The notes beneath the pieces were generated by a model that saw only the letters and a program-made list of their open reading frames with translations, did not search any database and had not been told where the DNA came from. A DNA stretch of 29,894 bases from an uncultured Lachnospiraceae bacterium (GTDB lineage: Bacteria > Bacillota > Clostridia > Lachnospirales > Lachnospiraceae): contig CALDIE010000139.1 in assembly GCA_937901625.1 (NCBI GenBank), positions 1-29,894 on the forward strand, in the 5' to 3' direction. The position numbers and the translations under genes were made by a program. Positions 22,292 to 29,894 of this stretch are shown here, one piece after another (the stretch's first letter is position 1; each line of letters opens with the position of its first letter).

Positions 22292-23722
22292 TCAGATGAT
22301 CCTGCGGACCGTAAGGAATTCCCTGTAGTTTGCGTTTGATATCTTGATACCCGTACGGACCGAACTCGCATGTACGATCATACCGTTGCCGATATAAAGA
22401 GCCACATGTCCGGGATAACAGATCACATCTCCGGGCTGCGCGTTCTCGTAGGATACCTCCGTGCCGAATGTTCTGAAATCATATGATGTCCTCGGTACCT
22501 TATATCCGAAATTCTGATACACCGAAAAGATAAATCCGGAACAATCCGCCCCGTTTGTAAGGCTGGTTCCTCCCGCAACGTAGGGATTGCCGATAAACTG
22601 GCAGGCAAATACCGCTATGGATTTCCCCAGGTCGCTTCCGTTTGCCGCATAGATGGAAGACACATCATAACTTGCGGATTTGGTAGTCGTGATCACTCCC
22701 GTTTGCTGTGCCTGTTCCAGCGATGCCTGTACGGCGGCAATGGCTTCCTGCTGCGCGGCTTCTTCCGCTAACGATTGAGCCTCTGCCTGTCTTTGCATTT
22801 CCTCTGTTCTGGCGGCGTCTGCCGCTGCCTGTTGCGCGGCGATCCTTGCCGCTTCTTCCTCTGCTGCCTTTCTGGCTGCTTCTTCCGCAACCCTTCTCGC
22901 TTCCTCTTCCGCTGCTCGTCGCGCCTCTTCTTCGATCCTGCGGATCTCTTCCGTCTGCCGGCGGATCTGCTCCGCATAGGCTGCTGCCTGTGACTCTGCT
23001 ATGCTGATCTGACGATGATAATCATCAGATATTGCCTTCAGCTCATCGATCACGCCTTCCATGTAGACCTGCTCTTCTTCGTAGTCGGCCAGCATCCCTT
23101 CCAATTCTTCCTTTTCGAATTCTAACTGTGCCTTAGCTTCTGCCACTTCCTGTACGGTCTTCTGATACTCGGCAAGCATCCTGCGATCGTACTCATACAG
23201 GCTCTCGATATACTCGGCCTTTGTTAACATATCCGAAAAACTCGTTGCATGCACAAGAATGGTAATATAGTCCACATCACCGCATTCATAGATGTAGCGG
23301 ATACGGACGTTCATCGCCTCTAACTGATCCTCTTCCCTCTTAACGGCGATCTCGTAAAGAGACTGGTGTACGGCGATGGATAATTCCTTCTCATCGATTT
23401 CCTGTCTCAAGAGTTCCACTTGAGCCATGATCTGTACCAGTGCCTCCGAAACCTCGGCGATCTGCATCTCGACATTTTCCTCTTCGGCGGCCAGCTCTTC
23501 GATCGTCTCATTGACGGCATCGAGCTGTTCCTGTGTCTCATCTCTCTGTCCCGTCAGATCCGTGATATCCGTCCCCTCCGGCTCGGCGTAAACCATCTCC
23601 GTTCGGTCACCGCAAATTCCCCCGCCGATCAACAGACACACAAACAAGACAGCAAACTTTTGCCGTCCTGTCCTGCATTTTTTTCTCTTTTCTTTTCCTT
23701 CTTTAACTGAAAGAATCAACAC
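22292..23722 (-). CDS. Secreted NlpC/P60 peptidoglycan hydrolase with coiled-coil N-terminus
   Basis: A 476-residue secreted hydrolase. Residues about 20-47 are a signal peptide ending near VYA. Residues about 50-345 are coiled coil, the latter part an Ala/Glu/Arg-rich helix (about 250-340) of RRAAEEEARR type. Residues about 365-476 form the NlpC/P60 domain with Cys394 (NGADCSGF), His439 (PGHVALY) and His451 (IVHAS). These enzymes cut the gamma-D-Glu to diamino-acid bond in stem peptides. The long coiled coil resembles the PcsB/CwlO type, which is controlled by FtsEX. No ATG starts the frame: GTG 23722 and TTG 23719 are both just downstream of GGGAGAG, and TTG has the better spacing. The upstream TATAAT makes it the first gene of the long operon. 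Confidence 0.9.
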   Translation of the reverse strand: MLILSVKEGKEKRKKCRTGRQKFAVLFVCLLIGGGICGDRTEMVYAEPEGTDITDLTGQRDETQEQLDAVNETIEELAAEEENVEMQIAEVSEALVQIMAQVELLRQEIDEKELSIAVHQSLYEIAVKREEDQLEAMNVRIRYIYECGDVDYITILVHATSFSDMLTKAEYIESLYEYDRRMLAEYQKTVQEVAEAKAQLEFEKEELEGMLADYEEEQVYMEGVIDELKAISDDYHRQISIAESQAAAYAEQIRRQTEEIRRIEEEARRAAEEEARRVAEEAARKAAEEEAARIAAQQAAADAARTEEMQRQAEAQSLAEEAAQQEAIAAVQASLEQAQQTGVITTTKSASYDVSSIYAANGSDLGKSIAVFACQFIGNPYVAGGTSLTNGADCSGFIFSVYQNFGYKVPRTSYDFRTFGTEVSYENAQPGDVICYPGHVALYIGNGMIVHASSVRTGIKISNANYREFLTVRRII

Positions 23723-23791
23723 TTTCTCTCCCGGTATCTTTTTCCAAGGAGAACCCCTGAATTTCCTTCATTCTACCCTGTCTTATCCGTT

Positions 23792-23820
23792 ATTATATCA
23801 CAGCCCCCTTGCATTGAATA
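23792..23820 (-). promoter_or_regulatory. Possible promoter for the NlpC/P60 operon
   Basis: A perfect TATAAT at 23792-23797 (minus strand) lies about 70 nt before the start. The -35 region is weak: TATTCA at 17-nt spacing or ATTCAA at 16. It falls in the 148-nt gap after the split gene. Confidence 0.5.
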
Positions 23821-23870
23821 TGATGTTTCTCTGAAAATCCCCTCCCTGCACCCTGTGTCATTTTGCGTTA

Positions 23871-25817
23871 TCAGCGGATATAGGTTATGAAACGGTTGCC
23901 TTCCGGAAGAAGCATTTTTTCGATTTCCGAACGGCTGTGCTTTGCGACGCCGGACACTGCCGGATCGTAGATCACCAGCTGCGTGTCGTTGTACCCGATG
24001 ATCAGGATCGCACTTCCATCCTCCCGTAAGGCCATCACCGGAATATCCTGCGCGACATAGTACAGGATCATATCTACGGAACAGCCGGAGAGGTTTAGGA
24101 TATCCGCTCCGTCAAGGTACTCCTCAAGGATTTCCGTCGCTCTTTTCCCTGAAGCAAGATCCTCTTTTACGCTCGTTATAACCCCTTCGTATTTAAGGAT
24201 CGTTTCCAGACAGCAGGCAAGTTTCTCCGAAGCGTTTTCCGCATCCTCCGCAACCAGATCTCCCTTGATCGCCATGATCTGGTTTTTCGTCTGTCTGGTG
24301 GTTTTCCTATAGATCGTTCTCCCGTCCGCAGCCACGGCCGGTGCGCCCGTCTCATAGGCTCTTTGTACCGCTTCGTAGGCGTAGAGATATTCTGCTTTTA
24401 AGATGCCTTCCTCATAAACATAGTAATATGCCGTCGTTATATCCGTGGCGATCTCCACCGTACGGTTTTCCTCCGGAAGTAGTAAGAGTGGCGCTAAAAG
24501 CTGCATTGACTTTGTATCGATATCGCTTCTTAACTCCAACTGTACCAGTGTTTCGTACTTATCCGTCACCGCCGTAGCTACCGTATTTTTTTCGGAAACG
24601 CTCAAAGAATTATTCATGATCTGATCGTCGCCGATCTCGATCCATTCACCCTCTTCGCGTCTTACCCTTTTTAAAGTGATCATCCTGTCGTTCATCACCG
24701 CCTGCGTGATATAGACATCCGGCTCCTCGTAGGTTTTTAATACTTCCCCTTTGATGGTCCGGATACAGATCCTCTTCATCGGGAAAAAGGTATGTCCGCT
24801 TTCATCCTCGCTGACATCCGCCGCATTGGCGATCCCATATACAATGTCTTCGTCAAAATATCCGATGGGAAGTATCCTCTCTCCCGGTTCGCAGTCAAGT
24901 GTCATGAGATTTCCGCTGCTTAATTCAAGCATCATCAGACTTCTCGCGTGGTATAAGTCCTCCCCTTCCACCCAGACGGCCATCTGGCCTTTCCCGGACA
25001 TCCTGATCCCGCCTAAGGGTACGCTTTCCGCCAGAATCTTCCGGGTACCGGTCACTGTATTGATCTGGTATACGGTATTGTTTAATACAAAGAAACACTC
25101 TCCCGCCGCGTTGGCGTAGGAGAGCTTGTCCATCTCAAGGCAAAGCAGATCGTACGTCGCAGCATAGGGCAAAAACATCAGCTCTTCTATCGTATTACGC
25201 GCCGTATCGTAATAATACACGGCCGCCCCCAGATCTCCTTCGTGTATTCCGCCGCTCATATAGCCGTATACGCAAAAGTATATATTCCCGTCATCGTCTA
25301 CCCTGAAGATCTTTATATCGTTGCTTCTATAGGTTTCCCTGCGGTCTTCCATATTTTCCCGGTCATAAAATCCGAAGATATATGCCATCTTGTTTTCTTC
25401 CGAATTATAGGAAAAAAGTCTTCCCGCGCTCACAAAGGCCAACCGGCTTCCGTCCGTACTTTCCGCCATGGTCACGACTTTATCCCTGATCCCCAGCACG
25501 ATCTTGTTGTTTGCGATATCGCCGGTTTCCGGGTCAAATGCCTGCTCCATCGTTCTGGAAAAATCCAGAAGATAAATCCTCTCATCTCCTTTACGAAGGC
25601 GATAGTACTCTCTGGCAAAGTAGTATGTGTCCTTCTCTTCAACAGTGGTTTTGATCATGTACTCCACCACAACGGAGGCCGTCTCCTTATCCATCTCGAT
25701 AATTCGATAGTCCGCTTCCCCCACTGCCCGGGGATAGAGATTACCGTAGGTCAGCTGATCGATACTGCTGTGGATGGAAACGGCGGCAAAACTTGAATTA
25801 TCTCCCGTCGCGTCGGG
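23871..25817 (-). CDS. C-terminal fragment of the split protein, with degenerate C39-like ending
   Basis: The frame following the TAG; a gene caller would begin at GTG 25724 (617 residues), but the open frame starts at 25817. The middle (about residues 60-330 of the fragment) is rich in beta-strand-like repeats such as NKIVLGIRDKVVTMAESTDG and SRLAFVSAGRLFSYNSEENK, suggesting a propeller-like fold. The last 80 residues contain GCSVDMILYYVAQDIPVMALREDGS and AILIIGYNDTQLVIYDPAVSG, which resemble a papain-like C39 peptidase fold. The catalytic His appears lost (SAILIIGYN), so it is probably non-catalytic; this is inference. Without the first part it lacks a membrane anchor. It is followed after 148 nt by the NlpC/P60 gene. 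Confidence 0.6.
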   Translation of the reverse strand, partial: PDATGDNSSFAAVSIHSSIDQLTYGNLYPRAVGEADYRIIEMDKETASVVVEYMIKTTVEEKDTYYFAREYYRLRKGDERIYLLDFSRTMEQAFDPETGDIANNKIVLGIRDKVVTMAESTDGSRLAFVSAGRLFSYNSEENKMAYIFGFYDRENMEDRRETYRSNDIKIFRVDDDGNIYFCVYGYMSGGIHEGDLGAAVYYYDTARNTIEELMFLPYAATYDLLCLEMDKLSYANAAGECFFVLNNTVYQINTVTGTRKILAESVPLGGIRMSGKGQMAVWVEGEDLYHARSLMMLELSSGNLMTLDCEPGERILPIGYFDEDIVYGIANAADVSEDESGHTFFPMKRICIRTIKGEVLKTYEEPDVYITQAVMNDRMITLKRVRREEGEWIEIGDDQIMNNSLSVSEKNTVATAVTDKYETLVQLELRSDIDTKSMQLLAPLLLLPEENRTVEIATDITTAYYYVYEEGILKAEYLYAYEAVQRAYETGAPAVAADGRTIYRKTTRQTKNQIMAIKGDLVAEDAENASEKLACCLETILKYEGVITSVKEDLASGKRATEILEEYLDGADILNLSGCSVDMILYYVAQDIPVMALREDGSAILIIGYNDTQLVIYDPAVSGVAKHSRSEIEKMLLPEGNRFITYIR

Positions 25818-26423
25818 CTACATATAGGATGAAAGCTCCTGCTGGGATACATACTTATCAAAGGTCCCGTCATGAAAATACTTAACGAATTCCAGAACCT
25901 CCTTTACCGGATACTCCTCGCAGGGCTGGATATTGGTATAGTAATTTGTCTCTCTTCCATCCTCAAGCGTAAGCACCAGGCACAGGGAGTAATTCTTCCC
26001 CTGTTCCAAAAGGTCTTTAACGGTTATCTCTCCGGTCACGATCTGCCCGCTTTGCACGTAGTCATAGATCTGCGTATCCTCGATCAGACGTCCGTCCGAA
26101 ATGGAGCGCACACGTACATTGATCTTCTTGATCCCTGTTCCGTAGGTATCGATCTTATAGGCTAACGTCCGGTCTTCCAATAAGGGTGTGATCCCCTCAC
26201 GGAAACGGGTATAATCCCTCTCCGCCAGGTATCCGTACATCTCGTTGTAACGGATACCTCCGATCTGGAAAGATACTACCGGCAGCGTAGCATCGCTCAT
26301 GGTCATGGTCGTATCTTTGTTCTCGCGGTTCATCACCGCTCCGAATACAGTCAGCGACACAAAGAACACCACCACACAATATATGATTTTCAAGATTCCC
26401 TTGCTGATGTGCTTCTTTTTCAT
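25818..26423 (-). CDS. N-terminal fragment of the split membrane protein
   Basis: A 201-residue product. Residues about 11-31 form a signal anchor helix (IYCVVVFFVSLTVFGAVM), with a short basic tail in the cytoplasm. Outside the membrane it has a beta-rich domain with YNEMYGYLAERD and a sequence LPVVSFQIGGIRYNEMYG; I do not recognise a family. It ends QQELSSYM just before TAG, without a natural C-terminal feature. The ATG at 26423 follows GTAGGAGTCGGCGG. It starts 35 nt after the ATP synthase terminator, and no promoter can be seen in between, so read-through from the atp operon is possible. Confidence 0.65.
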   Translation of the reverse strand: MKKKHISKGILKIIYCVVVFFVSLTVFGAVMNRENKDTTMTMSDATLPVVSFQIGGIRYNEMYGYLAERDYTRFREGITPLLEDRTLAYKIDTYGTGIKKINVRVRSISDGRLIEDTQIYDYVQSGQIVTGEITVKDLLEQGKNYSLCLVLTLEDGRETNYYTNIQPCEEYPVKEVLEFVKYFHDGTFDKYVSQQELSSYM

Positions 26424-26458
26424 CCGCCGACTCCTACCTGTTATCGTTTGCAGGTCCT

Positions 26459-26502
26459 AAAAAAATATACCCTCTTCACATCCTGCTTTGTGAAGAGGGT
26501 AT
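26459..26502 (-). terminator. Strong terminator of the ATP synthase operon
   Basis: On the minus strand ATACCCTCTTCACA and TGTGAAGAGGGTAT form a perfect 14-bp stem with an 8-nt loop, followed by A and seven T. It starts 16 nt after the atpC stop codon. Confidence 0.92.
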
Positions 26503-26518
26503 TTCAATCTGATCAATT

Positions 26519-26935
26519 TTAGTGCAAGGCATTGATCCTGGCCACCGAACGCATCAGCGCGATCTGTGCACGATCGATATCCACATCATCTCCACGGGCA
26601 GCGATCCTGGCTCTTGCACGGTCTGCTGCGGACTCCGCTCTGGATTCATCAATCTCATTCGGCCACTCGATCAGTTCGGCCAGAATGGTTACCTTCTCCG
26701 GCAGGATCTCTACAAATCCCGAATGCAAAGCCGCCTTCTTCTCCGTCTCACCCTCCCAGATACTGAGTACCCCGGGCGCAACGATCACCGTCATCGGCAC
26801 ATGATTTTTGTAGATTCCGATCTCTCCCTCACTGGTGTTAAACTCCACCATGTCAACCTGTCCCTCGTAGAAGATCCTCTCCGGGGTGATGATCTGTAAG
26901 GCAAATAGATTTTCGTTTGTATTCGACTCTGCCAT
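26519..26935 (-). CDS. atpC: F-type ATP synthase epsilon subunit
   Basis: A 138-residue F1 epsilon subunit of normal length. The N-terminal beta-sandwich (about 1-90) includes FALQIITPERIFYEGQVDMVEF and the typical GEIGIYKNHVPMTVIVAPGVL. The C-terminal helical hairpin begins near ESRAESAADRARARIAARG and can extend to block rotation under low ATP in some bacteria. It links the rotor to the gamma subunit. It is the last gene of the operon, 21 nt after atpD, and ends 16 nt before the terminator. Confidence 0.96.
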   Translation of the reverse strand: MAESNTNENLFALQIITPERIFYEGQVDMVEFNTSEGEIGIYKNHVPMTVIVAPGVLSIWEGETEKKAALHSGFVEILPEKVTILAELIEWPNEIDESRAESAADRARARIAARGDDVDIDRAQIALMRSVARINALH

Positions 26936-26956
26936 ACCTGACGAACTCCTTACTTA

Positions 26957-28348
26957 TTACTTCTTTGCTCTTGCAACTACGTCATCAATGGATCCCGCAT
27001 TTAAGAACGCGCTCTCCGGAATATCGTCATGCTTTCCTTCCAGAATTTCCTTGAATCCGCGGATCGTCTCACTGAGAGGAACGTACTTTCCTTCATATCC
27101 GGTAAACTGTGTTGCCACGAAGAAGGGCTGGGAAAGATATCTCTGGATCTTTCTGGCACGGCTTACGACCAGACGGTCAGCCTCGGAAAGCTCATCCATA
27201 CCGAGAATGGCGATGATATCCTGAAGCTCCTTGTATCTCTGAAGGATTTCCTGTACGCCTCTGGCAACCTGATAATGCTCCTCTCCCACTACACGGGGAT
27301 CCAGGATTCTGGATGTGGAAGCAAGAGGATCAACGGCCGGATAAATACCCAGCTCAGAGATCGATCTCGAAAGAACGGTGGTTGCGTCCAGATGCGCGAA
27401 TGTGGTCGCAGGCGCAGGGTCCGTTAAGTCATCCGCAGGCACATATACGGCCTGAACGGAAGTGATGGAACCGTTCTTGGTGGATGTGATACGCTCCTGA
27501 AGCGCGCCCATCTCTGTCTGCAGCGTAGGCTGATAACCTACGGCTGAAGGCATACGTCCGAGCAATGCAGATACCTCGGATCCTGCCTGTGTGAAACGGA
27601 AAATATTGTCGATAAAGAGCAATACATCCTTACCGCCCTTGTCACGGAAATACTCAGCCATCGTAAGACCGGTAAGTCCGACTCTCATTCTTGCTCCGGG
27701 GGGCTCATTCATCTGACCGAATACCATGGCCGTCTTCTCGATAACGCCGGATTCACTCATTTCATGATACAGATCGTTACCCTCACGGGTACGCTCACCA
27801 ACGCCCGTAAATACGGAATATCCGCCGTGCTCCGTAGCGATATTACGGATCAGCTCCTGGATCAATACGGTCTTACCTACGCCTGCGCCTCCAAACAATC
27901 CGATCTTACCACCCTTCTGATAGGGGCAAAGCAGGTCAACGACCTTGATACCGGTCTCTAAGATTTCGGTCTCCGTAGACTGTTCTTTAAAAGCAGGAGC
28001 CAGTTTGTGGATCGGTTCATAATCTACATTTTCCGGTGCGGGCTTGTTATCGATCGGCTCACCTAAAACGTTGAAGATACGTCCCAGTGTAGCCTCTCCT
28101 ACCGGCACGGAGATCGGAGCACCGCTCGCAACTGCCTCCATACCTCTTACCAGTCCGTCGGTAGAGCCCATTGCGATACAACGAACCGTATCGTCGCCCA
28201 AGTGCTGCGCAACTTCCACCACCAGGACACCGCCGTCTCTGGTATTGATCCTGATCGCTTCATTGATCTCCGGCAGACCGTTTTCGAACTTGATATCCAA
28301 TACGGCACCGATGATCTGCGTCAGCTTTCCTGTTTTTACATCCGCCAT
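26957..28348 (-). CDS. atpD: F-type ATP synthase beta subunit
   Basis: A 463-residue catalytic F1 subunit. The Walker A loop GGAGVGKT is at 153-160. Other features are GERTREGNDLYHEM (catalytic Glu), VFGQMNEPPGARMRVGLTGLTMAEYFRD, the Walker B LLFIDNIFRFTQAGSEVSALLGRMPSAVGYQPTL and the DELSEAD loop near the C-terminus that contacts gamma. The frame extends 21 nt further up, overlapping the atpG stop codon, but ATG 28348 follows AAAGGGATAGAG and gives the usual start (MADVKTGKLTQI). It makes or hydrolyses ATP in step with proton or sodium flow; the coupling ion cannot be told without the c and a subunits. Confidence 0.98.
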   Translation of the reverse strand: MADVKTGKLTQIIGAVLDIKFENGLPEINEAIRINTRDGGVLVVEVAQHLGDDTVRCIAMGSTDGLVRGMEAVASGAPISVPVGEATLGRIFNVLGEPIDNKPAPENVDYEPIHKLAPAFKEQSTETEILETGIKVVDLLCPYQKGGKIGLFGGAGVGKTVLIQELIRNIATEHGGYSVFTGVGERTREGNDLYHEMSESGVIEKTAMVFGQMNEPPGARMRVGLTGLTMAEYFRDKGGKDVLLFIDNIFRFTQAGSEVSALLGRMPSAVGYQPTLQTEMGALQERITSTKNGSITSVQAVYVPADDLTDPAPATTFAHLDATTVLSRSISELGIYPAVDPLASTSRILDPRVVGEEHYQVARGVQEILQRYKELQDIIAILGMDELSEADRLVVSRARKIQRYLSQPFFVATQFTGYEGKYVPLSETIRGFKEILEGKHDDIPESAFLNAGSIDDVVARAKK

Positions 28349-28368
28349 TTCTCTATCCCTTTCTATCA

Positions 28369-29268
28369 TTAACTGATCGCATCCGCGCCGGCGATGATCT
28401 CTGTCAGCTCCTGCGTGATGGACCCCTGTCTTGCTCTGTTGTACAAAAGCGAGAGATGTTCGATCATCTCCGATGCGTTATTGGTTGCCGAATCCATTGC
28501 CTGCATTCGGGCACCGTTTTCGCTGGCCTGTGCCTCCACAAGCGCTCCGAAGATCAAACTTGACAGGTATTTCGGAATGAGCAGGTTTAACGCCTCCTCG
28601 TCTTCCGGTTCAAAATTCATCGGTGCATTCTGCGCCTTAACTTCCACCTGTTCTTTTATGCCTTCTCCGTCCTCTGTCATACTCTTCTTATCCACGAGCT
28701 CCTCCACGGGGAGAAGTTTAAGCAGTGTGGGAATATGACTGACCGTATTTTTAAAGAAGGTATACGCCAGGTAGATCTCACCGATCTCGCCCTTCTCAAA
28801 CTTTTCGAGCAGCTCCTCCGTTACGGAGATACCGTCTCGGATCGTCGGCGCCTCGATCGCCTCTGAAAAATCCTTAAGGATCGGGTACCCGCTTCTGGCA
28901 AGGGCATCCTTTCCCTTCTTGCCGATCGCGTAGATCACGGTATTGTCCGGGGTAAACTCCTCGTTCTTTGTGATCATTTTGACCACGTTGGAATTGTCCC
29001 CGCCGGCAAGTCCCTTGTTGGACGTAACCAGGATGATTGCTTTCTTACCGTCCTCCTTACCCTTCAGATACGGATGGTCGATCCCGTCGGCTCTTGAGAG
29101 AATGGAACTCATTGTCGTATAAAGCCCGTTAAAATAGTACTGTACCTTCTCGGCACGGTTCTTCGCTCTCTGTAATTTTACGGTGGAGACCAGTTTCATG
29201 GCCTTCGTAATCTGCTGTGTGCTTTCCACACTGCTCTTACGTCTTTTTATGTCTCTCATGGAAGCCAT
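28369..29268 (-). CDS. atpG: F-type ATP synthase gamma subunit
   Basis: A 299-residue central rotor subunit of typical length. N-terminal ASMRDIKRRKSSVESTQQITKAMKLVSTVKLQRAK and the C-terminal SENGARMQAMDSATNNASEMIEHLSLLYNRARQGSITQELTEIIAGADA are diagnostic; they form the coiled coil that turns inside the alpha-beta ring. The central Rossmann-like domain includes ILVTSNKGLAGG. A stretch near residues 195-220 (KSMTEDGEGIKEQVEVKAQN) looks like a small acidic insertion, common in this region among Clostridia. The start follows AGGATTAGGTGA. It lies 37 nt after the alpha gene and abuts atpD. Confidence 0.97.
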   Translation of the reverse strand: MASMRDIKRRKSSVESTQQITKAMKLVSTVKLQRAKNRAEKVQYYFNGLYTTMSSILSRADGIDHPYLKGKEDGKKAIILVTSNKGLAGGDNSNVVKMITKNEEFTPDNTVIYAIGKKGKDALARSGYPILKDFSEAIEAPTIRDGISVTEELLEKFEKGEIGEIYLAYTFFKNTVSHIPTLLKLLPVEELVDKKSMTEDGEGIKEQVEVKAQNAPMNFEPEDEEALNLLIPKYLSSLIFGALVEAQASENGARMQAMDSATNNASEMIEHLSLLYNRARQGSITQELTEIIAGADAIS

Positions 29269-29305
29269 AATCAGTCACCTAATCCTTTACTCAAATCTCT
29301 GACGA

Positions 29306-29894
29306 TCAGCGAAAACTTTCCTTGAACTCTTCGATCGCGTCCTGCAGCTTCTTCTCATTCTCTTCCGTCATTTCCTTCTGTTCCCGGATCGAAGCAGGAA
29401 TCTCGGGATACTTTGTGTCGATAAATTCAAACAGCTCGCTTTCAAAGCGCTGTACATCGGCTACGGGAATATCTAAGAGGTGCTTCTTGGTAGCCACGTA
29501 AATGATGATAACCTGATACTCAACCGGCATCGGCTTATACTGCGGCTGCTTTAACATCTCACGGATACGCTCGCCTTGCGCAAGACGCTCCTTGGTATCA
29601 TTGTCCAGATCGGAACCGAACTGAGAGAACGCGGCAAGCTCACGATACTGCGCAAGCTCCAGACGGATAGGTCCCGCGATCTTCTTCATTGCCTTGATCT
29701 GTGCGGATCCACCTACTCTGGATACGCTAAGTCCCGCGTTTACAGCCGGACGGAAACCGGAATTGAACATCTCTGTTTCCAGATAGATCTGCCCGTCCGT
29801 AATGGAGATAACGTTTGTCGGGATATACGCCGATACGTCACCTGCCTGTGTCTCAATGATGGGGAGAGCCGTCAGCGAACCTCCGCCATACTCC
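29306..29894 (-). CDS. atpA: F-type ATP synthase alpha subunit (C-terminal part, runs off the window)
   Basis: The last 195 codons of the alpha subunit. The frame is open from the window edge (EYGGGSLTALPIIETQ). Diagnostic motifs are AGDVSAYIPTNVISITDGQIYLE, MFNSGFRPAVNAGLSVSRVGGSAQ and LAQYRELAAFSQFGSDLD; the RPAVNAGLSVSRVG block includes the arginine finger that reaches the catalytic site on beta. Alpha binds nucleotide at non-catalytic sites and supports the stator. Its start and Walker A lie beyond the window, so the internal Met at 29770 is not a true start. It is followed after 37 nt by atpG. Confidence 0.97.
   Translation of the reverse strand, partial: EYGGGSLTALPIIETQAGDVSAYIPTNVISITDGQIYLETEMFNSGFRPAVNAGLSVSRVGGSAQIKAMKKIAGPIRLELAQYRELAAFSQFGSDLDNDTKERLAQGERIREMLKQPQYKPMPVEYQVIIIYVATKKHLLDIPVADVQRFESELFEFIDTKYPEIPASIREQKEMTEENEKKLQDAIEEFKESFR

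Larger units (their letters stand above)
23871..26423 (-). pseudogene. Large membrane-anchored protein gene broken by in-frame TAG
   Basis: Read as one unit of about 850 codons, with TAG at codon 202 (25818-25820). The upstream part (201 residues) and the downstream part are in the same frame. The 31 codons between TAG and the first possible downstream start (GTG 25724) have normal protein content (PDATGDNSSFAAVSIHSS and onward). No Met, no ribosome site and no promoter precede the downstream part. The simplest reading is a single gene inactivated by one nonsense mutation, or a sequencing error. The full protein would have one N-terminal transmembrane helix and a large extracytoplasmic part. 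It is just downstream of the ATP synthase terminator. Function unknown. The two parts are also listed separately. Confidence 0.7.

Noticed and set aside
28349..28369. Earlier atpD start overlapping the atpG stop
   Set aside because: The later ATG has the ribosome site and matches the standard start of the beta subunit.
26519..29894. Deciding whether the ATP synthase uses sodium or protons
   Set aside because: The coupling ion is set by the c and a subunits, which are outside the window.

Overview
The window looks like a chromosomal stretch from a low-to-mid GC Firmicute of class Clostridia, most likely a Lachnospiraceae-type gut anaerobe. The basis is gene order (HU-rqcP-divIC-tilS-hpt-ftsH; holB-ricT-trmN6-rsmI), strong AAGGAGG-type ribosome sites, sigma-A promoters, small lineage-type proteins, and Pro/Thr-rich or coiled-coil wall hydrolase architectures. 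The family-level assignment is inference. Every gene I can support lies on the minus strand. The sequence is mostly housekeeping; I see no rRNA, tRNA, IS element, prophage, CRISPR array or obvious riboswitch.

Read in the direction of transcription (high to low coordinates):
(1) 29894-26459 is the 3' half of an F-type ATP synthase operon (atpA partial, atpG, atpD, atpC) closed by a strong terminator.
(2) 26423-23871 is a large membrane-anchored protein of unknown function, interrupted by an in-frame TAG. The reading frame continues on both sides, so it is probably a broken gene.
(3) 23722-14287 is a compact ten-gene run behind a likely promoter: NlpC/P60 hydrolase, two small proteins, L,D-transpeptidase, glycerol kinase, guanylate-kinase-family enzyme, holB, ricT, trmN6, rsmI. 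It mixes wall remodelling, replication and RNA modification.
(4) 14256-13771 is an acyl carrier protein with its own promoter and terminator.
(5) 13683-11166 holds a sugar aminotransferase and the CCA-adding enzyme.
(6) 11169-5846 holds HU, rqcP, divIC, tilS, hpt and ftsH, several with their own promoter or terminator.
(7) 5588-4196 is a zinc-ribbon membrane protein, followed by an aquaporin (4116-3418) and a terminator.
(8) 3262-1 holds trmO followed by the N-terminal 822 residues of a giant DUF4011-type helicase with a transglutaminase-like domain.

The common theme is translation and RNA maintenance (TrmO, TilS, CCA, TrmN6, RsmI, RqcP, RicT), envelope building (NlpC/P60, L,D-transpeptidase, DivIC, FtsH, ACP) and energy or glycerol handling (ATP synthase, GlpK, aquaporin).

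The most unusual points are the TAG-split protein, the DUF4011 helicase, and a rqcP-divIC-tilS block that lacks yabP, yabQ and spoIIE. Short tandem repeats sit exactly at the two positions where those sporulation genes are expected.
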